Assembly: GCF_016863435.1 (NCBI RefSeq)
Contig: NZ_BOOW01000022.1
Coordinates: forward strand, 1-64,000
Source: Sinosporangium siamense
GTDB lineage: Bacteria; Actinomycetota; Actinomycetes; Streptosporangiales; Streptosporangiaceae
Length of the DNA stretch: 64,000 bases
Direction: 5' to 3'
Shown: positions 1-8,002 of the stretch, piece after piece
Layout of the letters: the number at the start of each line of letters is the position of its first letter
Numbering within the stretch: the stretch's first letter is position 1
Program-made: the position numbers and the translations under genes
The notes under the pieces: generated by a model
Told to the model about the DNA's origin: nothing
The model's database searches: none
The model's input: only the letters and a program-made list of their open reading frames with translations

Positions 1-41
1 GGAGCCCCACGAGACCCTGTGACGGTACGGCGAGGCCGGGT

Positions 42-2162
42 TCACCCGGATCCGGCCTCGCGGAGGGACTTGCCCTCTCTGATGCATTCGACCGCCCTGT
101 CCGGCGGCACCGTCCGCCCGTGCCGGAACGCCTCGTCGAACGCCTCGTCGCCGACGACGGCGCGAGCGAGGCTCTCGGTCACGTCCCGCGGCCCGGCGAA
201 CTCCGGTGAGCTGAAGGCCGGCAACCCGAAGGTGTTCCACATCCGCTCGGCCGCGCCGAGCAGGCAGGCGGCGAGCTCGGCCTCCTCGCCCGCGGCGGCG
301 ACGGCGGCGAGCTGGTCCATGGCCATGGCGCTGCCCTTGGCGTCGCCGAGCCGCCATTTGACGTCGAGCGCGGCCCGCGCGTAGACCTCGGCGGCGTCGA
401 TCTCACCACGCCCGAGTTCGGCCTGGGACCGCATCTGGTCACCGTACGCTCTGGCCCACAACTCGCCGCGCTCGACGCAGCGTGTCCACTGCCGCTGGAG
501 CACCTCGGTGGCCTCGTCGAACCGGCCCTGCAGGTTGAACAACATGGCCCAGACGGCCTCGGTGACCGCGAGGCCGACGCTGGGACGGCCGGCGCGGTCG
601 AAATATTCGGCGGAGCGGGTCAGCATGCCGGGCACGGAGTCGAGCTCGCCGCTGCAGATGGAGAAGACGGCCACGGTCTGGGCGGCGAATCCGGCTTGGA
701 CGCAGTCGTCGTAGTCGAGGGCGATGGCGAGGGCCTCCTCCGACTGCGCCTTCATGCCGTAGTCGCCCTGGGAGAACGCGATCCACCCCCGCACCCAGAG
801 CGCTCTGGCGCGGGCGATGCCGGGCTCCTGGTTGAACTTGATCGCCTGGTCGAGGAAGTAACGTCCCTCACGAAACTCTCCCAGGCAGGCCCAGACAAAC
901 CACAACAGCCCGGCGAGCTCCAGTCCGGCCGGCTCGTCAATGGAACTGGTGAGTGCGATCCGCAGATTGGGCAGCTCGGCGCGTGCCCACGCGGCCCAGG
1001 TGAGCTGATCGGGGCCATACCACTCGGCATCGGCCCGGCGCACCAGCGACAGATAGTGCTCGCTGTGGCGGCGGAACATCATGTCCTCCTCGCCCAGCCT
1101 GCGCAGCCACTCGCGCCCATAGTCGCGCACGGTGCCGAGCATGCGGAAACGCCCGTCACCCTCCACAAGAAGCGACTTGTCGGCCAGCCGGGCCAGCAGG
1201 CCGTGCACCTCGTCCACCCATTCGTCCCCGCAGACCGTTGCGGCGCTCTCGGCGTCGAACGACCCGGCGAACACCGTGAGGCGCGCCCACAACAGCCGTT
1301 CGTCCGGCGTGCACAGCTCATGGCTCCACCCGACCGCCGCGCGCAGCGTCTGGTGCCGTCCGAGCGGGGTACGGCTGCCGCCGGCGAGCAGCGCGAACCG
1401 GTCGTCGAGCCGGTCGGCGATCTGCTCGACGGCCAGGGCACGCACGCGGCGCGCCGCGAGTTCGATGGCCAGGGGAATGCCCTCCAGGCGGCGGCACAAC
1501 CGGGACACCACGTTGAGGTCGAGTGCGACGCCCGGCACCAGGGCGCGGGCACGTTCGGCGAAGAGCCGGACGGCGTCGTTGCCCACGGGGTCGGTGTCGC
1601 CGGGTTCGGGCACCGGAAGCGGTTCGACGACCACCACCCGCTCGCCGGCGGCGCCGAGCGGCTGGCGGCTCGTGGCCAGCACCATCAGGTGTTCGGCCTC
1701 GGCCGTCAGCCTGTCGACCAGGTGGGCGCAGGCGTCGAGCAGGTGTTCGCAGGTGTCGAGCACAAGCAGCATGCGCCGGTCTTGAAGGAATTCGGCGAGC
1801 ACCTCGATCTGCGGCCGCATCGACTGCTCCCGGAGTCCGAGCACGGCGGCCACGTCGTGGGCGACGAGGTCGCCGTGTTGCTCGGGGGCGAGTTCGACCA
1901 CCCAGACGCCGTCGGGGAAGGAGTCGCGTGCGTCGCGTGCGACCCGCAGGGCGATCCGCGTCTTCCCGACGCCCGCGAGACCGGTGAGGGTGACGACCCT
2001 CGACCGTTGCAGCAGTGCCGCGACTTCACCGCATTCACGACTGCGCCCAATGAAACTGCTGGTCTCCGCCGGAACGCTGCCCGGACGCCAAAGTGGTGTC
2101 TCCGTCACCGTTTTCCCGCCCTTCGCGTGAAACGGCTTGTAGCTAACCACGGAATTGTTCAT
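42..2162 (-). CDS. NB-ARC/AfsR-like regulatory ATPase with TPR-like C-terminus
   Basis: A 706-residue cytoplasmic P-loop ATPase of the kind usually found in the middle of AfsR/SARP and LuxR-LAL regulators. Visible motifs: FIGR (37-40), Walker A GLAGVGKT (61-68), Walker B LLVLD (132-136), the GIPLAIELAA motif (228-237), and WSHELC followed by LLWARLTVFAG (279-300). The C-terminal half is Ala/Leu-rich helical sequence like TPR repeats. No BTAD/HTH domain lies upstream and no LuxR HTH closes the protein, so it cannot be a classical one-protein regulator. The ATG start has AGGAA six bases upstream. It lies 111 bp downstream of a paralogous ATPase on the same strand. Family confident; biological role unknown. 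Confidence 0.85.
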   Translation of the reverse strand: MNNSVVSYKPFHAKGGKTVTETPLWRPGSVPAETSSFIGRSRECGEVAALLQRSRVVTLTGLAGVGKTRIALRVARDARDSFPDGVWVVELAPEQHGDLVAHDVAAVLGLREQSMRPQIEVLAEFLQDRRMLLVLDTCEHLLDACAHLVDRLTAEAEHLMVLATSRQPLGAAGERVVVVEPLPVPEPGDTDPVGNDAVRLFAERARALVPGVALDLNVVSRLCRRLEGIPLAIELAARRVRALAVEQIADRLDDRFALLAGGSRTPLGRHQTLRAAVGWSHELCTPDERLLWARLTVFAGSFDAESAATVCGDEWVDEVHGLLARLADKSLLVEGDGRFRMLGTVRDYGREWLRRLGEEDMMFRRHSEHYLSLVRRADAEWYGPDQLTWAAWARAELPNLRIALTSSIDEPAGLELAGLLWFVWACLGEFREGRYFLDQAIKFNQEPGIARARALWVRGWIAFSQGDYGMKAQSEEALAIALDYDDCVQAGFAAQTVAVFSICSGELDSVPGMLTRSAEYFDRAGRPSVGLAVTEAVWAMLFNLQGRFDEATEVLQRQWTRCVERGELWARAYGDQMRSQAELGRGEIDAAEVYARAALDVKWRLGDAKGSAMAMDQLAAVAAAGEEAELAACLLGAAERMWNTFGLPAFSSPEFAGPRDVTESLARAVVGDEAFDEAFRHGRTVPPDRAVECIREGKSLREAGSG

Positions 2163-2273
2163 ACAATTCCTGGACTATATGGGGATGGGTGGAGAGTTTT
2201 TCTCCCGAAGCGCATGATTCCTCGTCACCGGGAGATCTGGCTCCCGCGTGCGAGAAATAGGGCATCGTGATCG

Positions 2274-4442
2274 TCACCCTTGAGCGACTTGCCGATCGAC
2301 CCCTCCTCGTGCCGGGGCCGGCTCCACGCCGGCGGGGGTGTGGCCGAGACGTGGGCGGGACCCGGCCTCTTCGAGTGAGGCCACGAGCCGGTTCGCGGCG
2401 GGCAGGAGCACCTCGTCGCCGAACAGCGTGCCGACGCGCACGGCTCCCTCGGCGTGGTCGAGGGCGAGGGCGTTGAGTCCCCGCTTTCTGGCCACCAGCG
2501 CCATGTTGTACTCGATACGGCCGAGAAGCCACTGCTCGTCCCGCCCGCGGGAGAATCGATCGGCCTCGGCGAGCAGGTTGGCGGCCTCGTCGACCCGGCC
2601 GGCCGAAAGGAGCACGACGGCGGTCAGCACACGGGCCGGTTGCAGGCCGGGGAACATGTCGCCGACGGCGGAGTGGGCCGAGCAGGCCGCTTTTGCGAGG
2701 GTGAGCGCCCGGACGAGGTCGCCGCGGAGGAAGGCCACACGGGCGGCCAGATGCACGGTGTAGGGGGCGTTCGCGGCGGCCGCACGGCAGGAGGCGAGCA
2801 GCCGCCCGGCCGTGTCGAGGTCGCCCTGGAGGGTGACGACCCAGCCGCAGACCCATAGGGTCTTTAAGCGTTCGGGAGAAAAATCCACGGGTAAACGCAG
2901 CGCCCGTTCAAGATATCGCCGCGCGTCGGCAAGGCTGCCACAACAAACCCAGAGTGGCCAGAGGGAGCCCGCGAGATCGAGTCCCGCTCTATGCTCGGCG
3001 GGATCACTGAATGAAAATTCAAGCGCTTGACGTATATTTTCGTATTCAACCCTCAACCGCGTGTAATGCGCTAGTTGCCGCCCTTCCCACGCTACTTCCG
3101 TCCGATGAGCGAGTTCCCGGTGATAGTCGCGGTGCCGCACCTTCAGGGCACCGCTCTCCCCGAGCCTCAGCAGCCAGTCGGTCCCGAACTCGCGAACCGT
3201 GTCGAGCAGGCGGAACCGCACCCCCGCCGGGTGCTCGATCCTCAACACGACCGACTTGTCGACCAGGCCGGTCAGCACATCCATGACATCGACCGCCGAA
3301 AGCGGACCTCCCGCACAGATCCCCTCCGCGCTCTCCAGGCTGAAATCGCTTTCAAAGACCGACAAACGTGCCCACAGCAGCCGCTCCAGCGGCCCGCACA
3401 ACTCATGACTCCATCCCACGGACGCCCGCAGCGACGCATGATGCGGTTCCGCCGGGCGTGCGGGCTGCGACACGCGGACCAGCACGGCATAAGGGTCGTC
3501 GAGCCGGCGCAGCAACTCGGCGGCCGACATCTCGCGTAACCGGAGCGCCGCGAGCTCGACGGCCAGCGGCATGTGGTCGACCTTGGCGCAGATGGCGAAC
3601 AGATCCGCCGTCGGCAGGTGATCGGCGTGGCCCTCGGCCCGATCGCGCAGCAGGGCCACCGCCGCCTCCGCCGGGAGTGGCTCGACGGCCACAATATGCT
3701 CACCCGGCAGGCCGAGGACGCTGCGGCCGGTCACCAGGACCCGCATCTCGGGTGCGGCGCGGAGCACGGCGTCGGCGAGTTCGGCGGTCTTCTCCACGAT
3801 CTGGTCGCAGCCGTCCAGCACAACCAGCGCGGGGCCGGGAGGCAGCCGTGCGGCGAGTCGGGCCCTCGTGCCGGCGGTGGAGGCGAGGCGCCACGGCAGG
3901 CCGGCCAGGCCCTCGCCGTACGGCAGCGCCTCACAGCACGGCACCGCCTCACAGCACGGCACCGCCTCGCCATACGGCACCGCCTCGCCATACGGCACCG
4001 CCTCACATGACGGCGGCGTCCCGCTGGACGGCGTCGGCTTTCCCGGGGGCAGGGCGTCGAGCACACGGGTGAGCAGGGTGTCGAGGCGTGAGGCGGTCAG
4101 GGGGCCCGGGGCGCGATCGGCCACACCGGAGAGGTCGACCGGCCAGACGCCGCCGGCGTAGCCGGGGGCGAGTTCGCGGGACAACTGCCGGGCCAGGGCG
4201 GATTTGCCCACACCGCCTGGACCGGTGATCGTCACAAGGCGCGAAGCCTGGAGGAGACGCACGGCTTCCGCCATCTCCGCCCGTCGCCCGATGAATCGCC
4301 TCACGTCCACGAGGTTGACCCTTCGCCGCCGTCTCGATGGTAAACGCATGCCCTGGAAGGGGTGACTTGGTCGCGCGGAAGCGAAGTGGCAGATGACAGC
4401 AGAGACTAGACTCTGGCCCACGAGTCCGTGGCCGAGGGCCAC
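2274..4442 (-). CDS. NB-ARC/AfsR-like regulatory ATPase with in-frame hexapeptide repeat
   Basis: Paralogue of the neighbouring downstream ATPase. Visible: Walker A GPGGVGKS (74-81), a Walker B-like LVVLDGCD, the GLPL-type stretch MPLAVELAAL, WSHELC/LLWARLSVF, and a helical C-terminal half. Between Walker A and Walker B residues 147-176 are five hexapeptides (EAVPYG, EAVPYG, EAVPCC, EAVPCC, EALPYG) encoded by five 18-bp units, a linker expansion unusual for the family. No HTH or effector domain is present. The GTG start at 4442 is the longest; an ATG at 4349 would give MRLPS and a more typical N-terminus, but neither has a good ribosome-binding site. Function unknown beyond ATP-dependent signal sensing by analogy. 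Confidence 0.82.
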   Translation of the reverse strand: MALGHGLVGQSLVSAVICHFASARPSHPFQGMRLPSRRRRRVNLVDVRRFIGRRAEMAEAVRLLQASRLVTITGPGGVGKSALARQLSRELAPGYAGGVWPVDLSGVADRAPGPLTASRLDTLLTRVLDALPPGKPTPSSGTPPSCEAVPYGEAVPYGEAVPCCEAVPCCEALPYGEGLAGLPWRLASTAGTRARLAARLPPGPALVVLDGCDQIVEKTAELADAVLRAAPEMRVLVTGRSVLGLPGEHIVAVEPLPAEAAVALLRDRAEGHADHLPTADLFAICAKVDHMPLAVELAALRLREMSAAELLRRLDDPYAVLVRVSQPARPAEPHHASLRASVGWSHELCGPLERLLWARLSVFESDFSLESAEGICAGGPLSAVDVMDVLTGLVDKSVVLRIEHPAGVRFRLLDTVREFGTDWLLRLGESGALKVRHRDYHRELAHRTEVAWEGRQLAHYTRLRVEYENIRQALEFSFSDPAEHRAGLDLAGSLWPLWVCCGSLADARRYLERALRLPVDFSPERLKTLWVCGWVVTLQGDLDTAGRLLASCRAAAANAPYTVHLAARVAFLRGDLVRALTLAKAACSAHSAVGDMFPGLQPARVLTAVVLLSAGRVDEAANLLAEADRFSRGRDEQWLLGRIEYNMALVARKRGLNALALDHAEGAVRVGTLFGDEVLLPAANRLVASLEEAGSRPRLGHTPAGVEPAPARGGVDRQVAQG
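3915..4004. repeat. Five 18-bp tandem units inside an ATPase gene
   Basis: Five near-identical 18-bp units, on the plus strand of the type GCCATACGGCACCGCCTC, read in frame on the minus strand as EAVP[YC][GC]. Being a multiple of three, gains or losses of units leave the frame intact. The TACGGCACCG core resembles the 23-bp intergenic repeats at 22356-22470. Confidence 0.9.
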
Positions 4443-4531
4443 GGCTCTGCTGTCTCGGCAGATGTGTCGTAGATGTAGTAAATATCGAAGATTTAGTCAA
4501 TGAGTGTTGGCTGTGAGCTGGACGGGGCCGC

Positions 4532-5263
4532 ATGTCTGGTTATGACCGCGTAGTACAGCCGGCTGCCGGTGACGAGGCGCTGGAAAACCACCTCGGAGGC
4601 GACGAGGGCAAGAACTACCGGAAATACGAGTTCGATACGGTCGCTCCGCATGTGGGCAGGTCGATGCTGGAGATCGGCTCCGGGCTCGGCCACTTCGCCG
4701 AGCTGTTCCTGCCCCGCCTGGACCGGCTCGTCGTGAGCGACTTCGACCCCTACTGCATTGAGCAGCTCCGCAAGCGGTTCGCCACCCGCGACGAAGTCGA
4801 CGTGCTCCAGTTCGGCCTGCCGACCGAGATCCCGCTCGACAACAAAGTGGACACGGTCGTGATGATGAACGTCCTCGAGCACATCGAGGAGGACGTCGAG
4901 GCGCTGCGTTCGCTGGCCCGGGTGACGCTTCCCGGTGGCCGCATCGTCATCTGGGTGCCGGGCTATATGCAGCTTTATGGCGACTTCGACCGCAAGGTGG
5001 GGCACGTCACGCGTTACACGCCGAAGACCCTGGCCAAGACCGTCGCCGCGGCCGGGCTGAAGGCCGAGGTGCTCAAGCCGATCAACTTCCTCGGCGGCAT
5101 CGCCTGGTGGCTCGCCGTGCGCCGGGGCGGCGTGGGTTATCCCGACCCGCGCCTCGTCAAGATCTACGACCGCACGGTGGTGCCCGCCACCCGCCTCATC
5201 GAGCGCTTCGTGCGCCCGCCGTTCGGCCAGACCGTCTTCTGCGTCGCCCGCGTCCCCGGCTGA
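4532..5263 (+). CDS. Class I SAM-dependent methyltransferase
   Basis: A 243-residue soluble Rossmann-fold methyltransferase. Motif I is LEIGSGLGHF (46-55); the acidic loop closing strand 2 is VVSDFDPYC; the MMNVLEHIEEDVEAL segment is the motif IV/post-IV region typical of Methyltransf_11/23 proteins. The C-terminal third (YTPKTLAKTVAAAGL and following) resembles methyltransferases acting on lipids, glycans or small molecules, but the substrate cannot be read from sequence. It starts 90 bp from the divergent ATPase gene and is followed by a strong rho-independent terminator, so it is probably monocistronic. The start ATG has only a weak GA-rich upstream sequence. Confidence 0.85.
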   Translation: MSGYDRVVQPAAGDEALENHLGGDEGKNYRKYEFDTVAPHVGRSMLEIGSGLGHFAELFLPRLDRLVVSDFDPYCIEQLRKRFATRDEVDVLQFGLPTEIPLDNKVDTVVMMNVLEHIEEDVEALRSLARVTLPGGRIVIWVPGYMQLYGDFDRKVGHVTRYTPKTLAKTVAAAGLKAEVLKPINFLGGIAWWLAVRRGGVGYPDPRLVKIYDRTVVPATRLIERFVRPPFGQTVFCVARVPG

Positions 5264-5291
5264 CCCGCGCCCTTCACACCCTTTCCACAGA

Positions 5292-5328
5292 CGACCCCCG
5301 GCAGACCAGCCGGGGGTCGCTCTGTTTT
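5292..5328 (+). terminator. Rho-independent terminator after the methyltransferase
   Basis: Perfect 11-bp stem CGACCCCCGGC / GCCGGGGGTCG (5292-5302 and 5309-5319) with a 6-nt loop, followed by CTCTGTTTT. It lies 29 bp after the methyltransferase stop codon. Confidence 0.85.
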
Positions 5329-5519
5329 CCTCGGCGCCTCCCGGTCCTGTCCGGCCCAGACCACCCGCCGATGTTCGGAACCTCCCCCGGCTCCACCGGT
5401 GATCCGGTGGCGCGGAGTTTGCCGTGTGTCCCAACAAAATCACGCGGCTAATGAACGGCTTCCCCGTCTCGACGTGATTCCGCAGGTCAGAAGAGACAGC
5501 CCAGACAAAGCCCCAGGTA

Positions 5520-5590
5520 AGTGGTCTAGACCGATCAGTTGGATTTGTTTGGCCGTTGTCAAAACGATATCAACCGGTATAGACCAGCCC
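5520..5590 (+). promoter_or_regulatory. Promoter with two DasR-like (dre) operators
   Basis: Site 1 (5520-5535) is AGTGGTCTAGACCGAT and site 2 (5573-5588) is ACCGGTATAGACCAGC. Both match the GGTCTAGACC-centred palindrome I know for the GntR-family regulator DasR (dre, core TGGTCTAGACCA). A candidate promoter lies between them: TTGTCA at 5556-5561, 16-bp spacer, TATAGA at 5578-5583, so site 2 covers the -10 box as expected for repression. A leader of roughly 165 nt would precede the GTG start of the sugar-binding lipoprotein gene. The palindromes are seen; regulation by DasR is inferred, and no dasR gene is in the window. Confidence 0.7.
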
Positions 5591-5757
5591 TGGAACCCCC
5601 GCCTACTGTGAGGGCACCGATCTGGCGCACGGGAAAGCAGAGCACCCTGCTCAGGCGGTTATGACCCCCCTGGGGCGGCGGATCCCACTGGTACGGACCA
5701 GATACCGGCGTCCGGCGGCCAGAGTCCAACGTCCGATGACCAAGGCGGTATTAAACG

Positions 5758-7029
5758 GTGAACATCAAGCTCGTGACCTCGGCCACGCTCGGTGTGGCCG
5801 CAGCACTGGTGTTGTCCAGCTGTGGCAGCGGCGGCGGTAGCTCGACGCAGTCCGACGGCAAGCCCGCGGACGGCGGCACGGTGACCCTCAAGATGGTCGC
5901 CGCGGACTACGGAGGCGGCCCCACGGCCGAGGACTCCGGCGCCAAGTTCTGGAAGACCGTCACCGACGAGTTCACGGCGGCCAACCCCACCATCAAGGTC
6001 GACGTCCAGGTCATCAACTGGAACGACATTGATGAGCAGGTCGCCACCATGGTGCAGAACGGGCAGTTCCCCGACATCCTGCAGACCGGCGACTACTCCG
6101 GTTTCGTCAAGGAGGGTCTGCTCCACAAGGTCGACGAGGTGCTGTCCCCCGCCACCCAGAGCGACCTCCTTCCGAAGTTCGCCGAGTTCGGCAAGGTCGA
6201 CGGAGCCGCCTACGGCATCCCGTTCGTCTCCTCGGCCCGCGCCCTGTTCTACAACAAGCAACTGTTCAGCAAGGCCGGCATCACCGAGCCGCCCAAGACC
6301 TGGGACGAGGTCAAGGCCGCGGCCGAGAAGCTGAAGAAGTCCGGTGTGGCTCAGCCGTTCGGACTCCCGCTCGGCGCCGAAGAGGCCCAGGGTGAATCCT
6401 TCCTGTGGTTCATGGGCAACGGCGGCGGATACAAGGACGCCTCCGGCAACTGGGCGATCAACTCGCCGCAGAACATCGAGACCTTCAAGTTCCTCAAGGA
6501 ACTGCACGACGCCGGGCTGACCACGCCGAACCCCGGCACCAAGGACCGCAAGGACGTCTGGCAGGACTTCGGTGCGGGCAAGGTCGGCATGGCCTTCGGC
6601 GGCCCCATGTCCATTCCGCAATTCGAGAAGGCCGGCCTGACCGACTTCGGCGTCGCGCCGATCCCCGGTAAGAGTGCCGTGCTCGACACCACCCTCGGTG
6701 TCCAGGACTGGATCATGGCCTTCAACAAGAACAACCGCGCCGACGCCATCAAGAAGTTCTTCGACTTCTTCTACACCGGCACCGCCGCCCAGAAGATCAG
6801 CGACACCTACAAGCTCCTTCCGGTGACCACCTCCGGCATCCAGAAGCTGAGCAGCGACGAGAAGCTCAAGCCGTTCCTCGATGCCCTGCCCAAGGCCACC
6901 TTCTACCCCTTCACCGACCCCAAGTGGACCGAGGTGAGCAACGAGGCCAAGCAGTCCATCGGCAGCGCCATCACCAAGGACGCCGCCGAGGTTCTCGGCC
7001 GCCTCCAGAAGGTCGCGACGGGAAGCTGA
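5758..7029 (+). CDS. Sugar ABC transporter substrate-binding lipoprotein
   Basis: A 423-residue extracellular solute-binding protein (SBP family 1). The N-terminus is a lipoprotein signal ending in LSSC, with Cys22 the expected lipidation site, followed by a Gly/Ser linker. The fold signature is clear: FTAANPTIKVDVQVINW, DILQTGDYSGF, ARALFYNKQLF, and a C-terminal KKFFDFFYTG. The start is GTG with AAGGCGG nine bases upstream. It is the first gene of an operon with two permeases. Paired DasR-like operators upstream make an amino sugar or chitin oligosaccharide a reasonable substrate guess, but the ligand is not proven. A strong hairpin follows the stop codon. Confidence 0.9.
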   Translation: MNIKLVTSATLGVAAALVLSSCGSGGGSSTQSDGKPADGGTVTLKMVAADYGGGPTAEDSGAKFWKTVTDEFTAANPTIKVDVQVINWNDIDEQVATMVQNGQFPDILQTGDYSGFVKEGLLHKVDEVLSPATQSDLLPKFAEFGKVDGAAYGIPFVSSARALFYNKQLFSKAGITEPPKTWDEVKAAAEKLKKSGVAQPFGLPLGAEEAQGESFLWFMGNGGGYKDASGNWAINSPQNIETFKFLKELHDAGLTTPNPGTKDRKDVWQDFGAGKVGMAFGGPMSIPQFEKAGLTDFGVAPIPGKSAVLDTTLGVQDWIMAFNKNNRADAIKKFFDFFYTGTAAQKISDTYKLLPVTTSGIQKLSSDEKLKPFLDALPKATFYPFTDPKWTEVSNEAKQSIGSAITKDAAEVLGRLQKVATGS

Positions 7030-7032
7030 GCC

Positions 7033-7076
7033 CGTACGGCTTGCGCCGCCTTCGCTCGGGCGGCGCAAGCCGTACG
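7033..7076 (+). terminator. 18-bp stem-loop between binding-protein and permease genes
   Basis: Perfect inverted repeat: CGTACGGCTTGCGCCGCC (7033-7050) pairs with 7059-7076 across an 8-nt loop (TTCGCTCG). There is no U-run and the permease gene follows 20 bp later, so this is more likely a processing, stability or partial-attenuation structure that lets the binding protein be made in excess over the permeases than a full terminator. The GTACGGC core recurs elsewhere in the window. Confidence 0.8.
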
Positions 7077-7096
7077 ACTACGCAAAGGACTCAGTC

Positions 7097-8002
7097 ATGC
7101 ATCAGAAATCCCAGAGCCGGATGGGTCGGGCGCTGACCCCGCTCCTATGGATCGGCCCGGCGGTGATCCTTATCGCGGTCGTGGTCATCTGGCCCGTCGT
7201 GGTGATGATCCAGTCGTCGTTCCAGAAAATCAGCCGATTCGGCATCGTGCAGGGGGCGAACGGGCTCGACAACTACACCAAGTTGTTCGAGGAGCCCGAC
7301 TTCGGCGGCGTGATGTTCCGCAGCCTGATCTGGGTCGTGGCGGTGGTCACGCTCACGGTCGTGCTCTCTCTCGCCCTCGCGCAGCTCTTCAACCAGAAGT
7401 TCCCGTTGCGGAACGTGGCCCGGTGGGCGCTGATCGCCCCCTGGGCGGCCTCGGTGCTGATGACGGCGATCATCTTCAAGTGGATGCTCGACCCCGAGGC
7501 CGGCCTGATCAACATGCTCCGGGTCGACCTCGGCCTCCTCGACGCCCTCGGCGGGCCTGAGGCCGATCCGCTGGGCCAGGCGAGCACGGCCATGCCGTGG
7601 CTGGTCTTCGTCGCGGTGTTCGTGTCGCTGCCCTTCACCACCTACGCCCTGCTCGCGGGGCTCGCCACCATCCCGTCTGACATCTACGAGGCGGCCAAGA
7701 TGGACGGCGCGAAGAAGTGGCGCGTCTACTGGTCAATCACGTTGCCGCTGCTGCGGCCCGCGCTCACGGTCGCCGCGCTGATCAACGTGATGAACGTCTT
7801 CAACAACTTCCCGATCATCTGGGCTATGACGCACGGCCAGCCCGGCTACTCGACCGCCACGTCGACCATCTTCATGTACATCCTGAAGGGCTCCGACATC
7901 GGCGAATCGGCTGCGATGTCGGTCGTGAACTTCGGCATGGTGGTCGTGCTGACGGGGCTCTTCCTCAAGGTCAGCCGTTGGAACACCGAGGTGGCCCGAT
8001 GA
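7097..8002 (+). CDS. Sugar ABC transporter permease (MalF-like)
   Basis: A 301-residue integral membrane permease of the binding-protein-dependent type, with about six hydrophobic segments starting with LLWIGPAVILIAVVVIWPVV (15-34). The EAA loop that contacts the ATPase is visible as EAAKMDGAKKWRVYWSITLP. The ATG at 7097 is preceded by AAAGGA. Its stop codon overlaps the start of the second permease by four bases (ATGA at 7999-8002), indicating translational coupling. No ATPase gene is nearby; in actinomycetes a shared MsiK-type ATPase commonly energises such importers, which is inference here. Confidence 0.92.
   Translation: MHQKSQSRMGRALTPLLWIGPAVILIAVVVIWPVVVMIQSSFQKISRFGIVQGANGLDNYTKLFEEPDFGGVMFRSLIWVVAVVTLTVVLSLALAQLFNQKFPLRNVARWALIAPWAASVLMTAIIFKWMLDPEAGLINMLRVDLGLLDALGGPEADPLGQASTAMPWLVFVAVFVSLPFTTYALLAGLATIPSDIYEAAKMDGAKKWRVYWSITLPLLRPALTVAALINVMNVFNNFPIIWAMTHGQPGYSTATSTIFMYILKGSDIGESAAMSVVNFGMVVVLTGLFLKVSRWNTEVAR

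Noticed and set aside
696-2270. A 524-residue open frame antisense to the first ATPase
   Set aside because: It is the frame-shadow of a GC-rich gene: composition follows the complementary strand, it has no domain, no ribosome-binding site, and the opposite strand carries clear Walker motifs.
4493-5443. A 316-residue open frame antisense to the methyltransferase
   Set aside because: The plus strand has an intact methyltransferase with motif I; the antisense frame has no recognisable feature.
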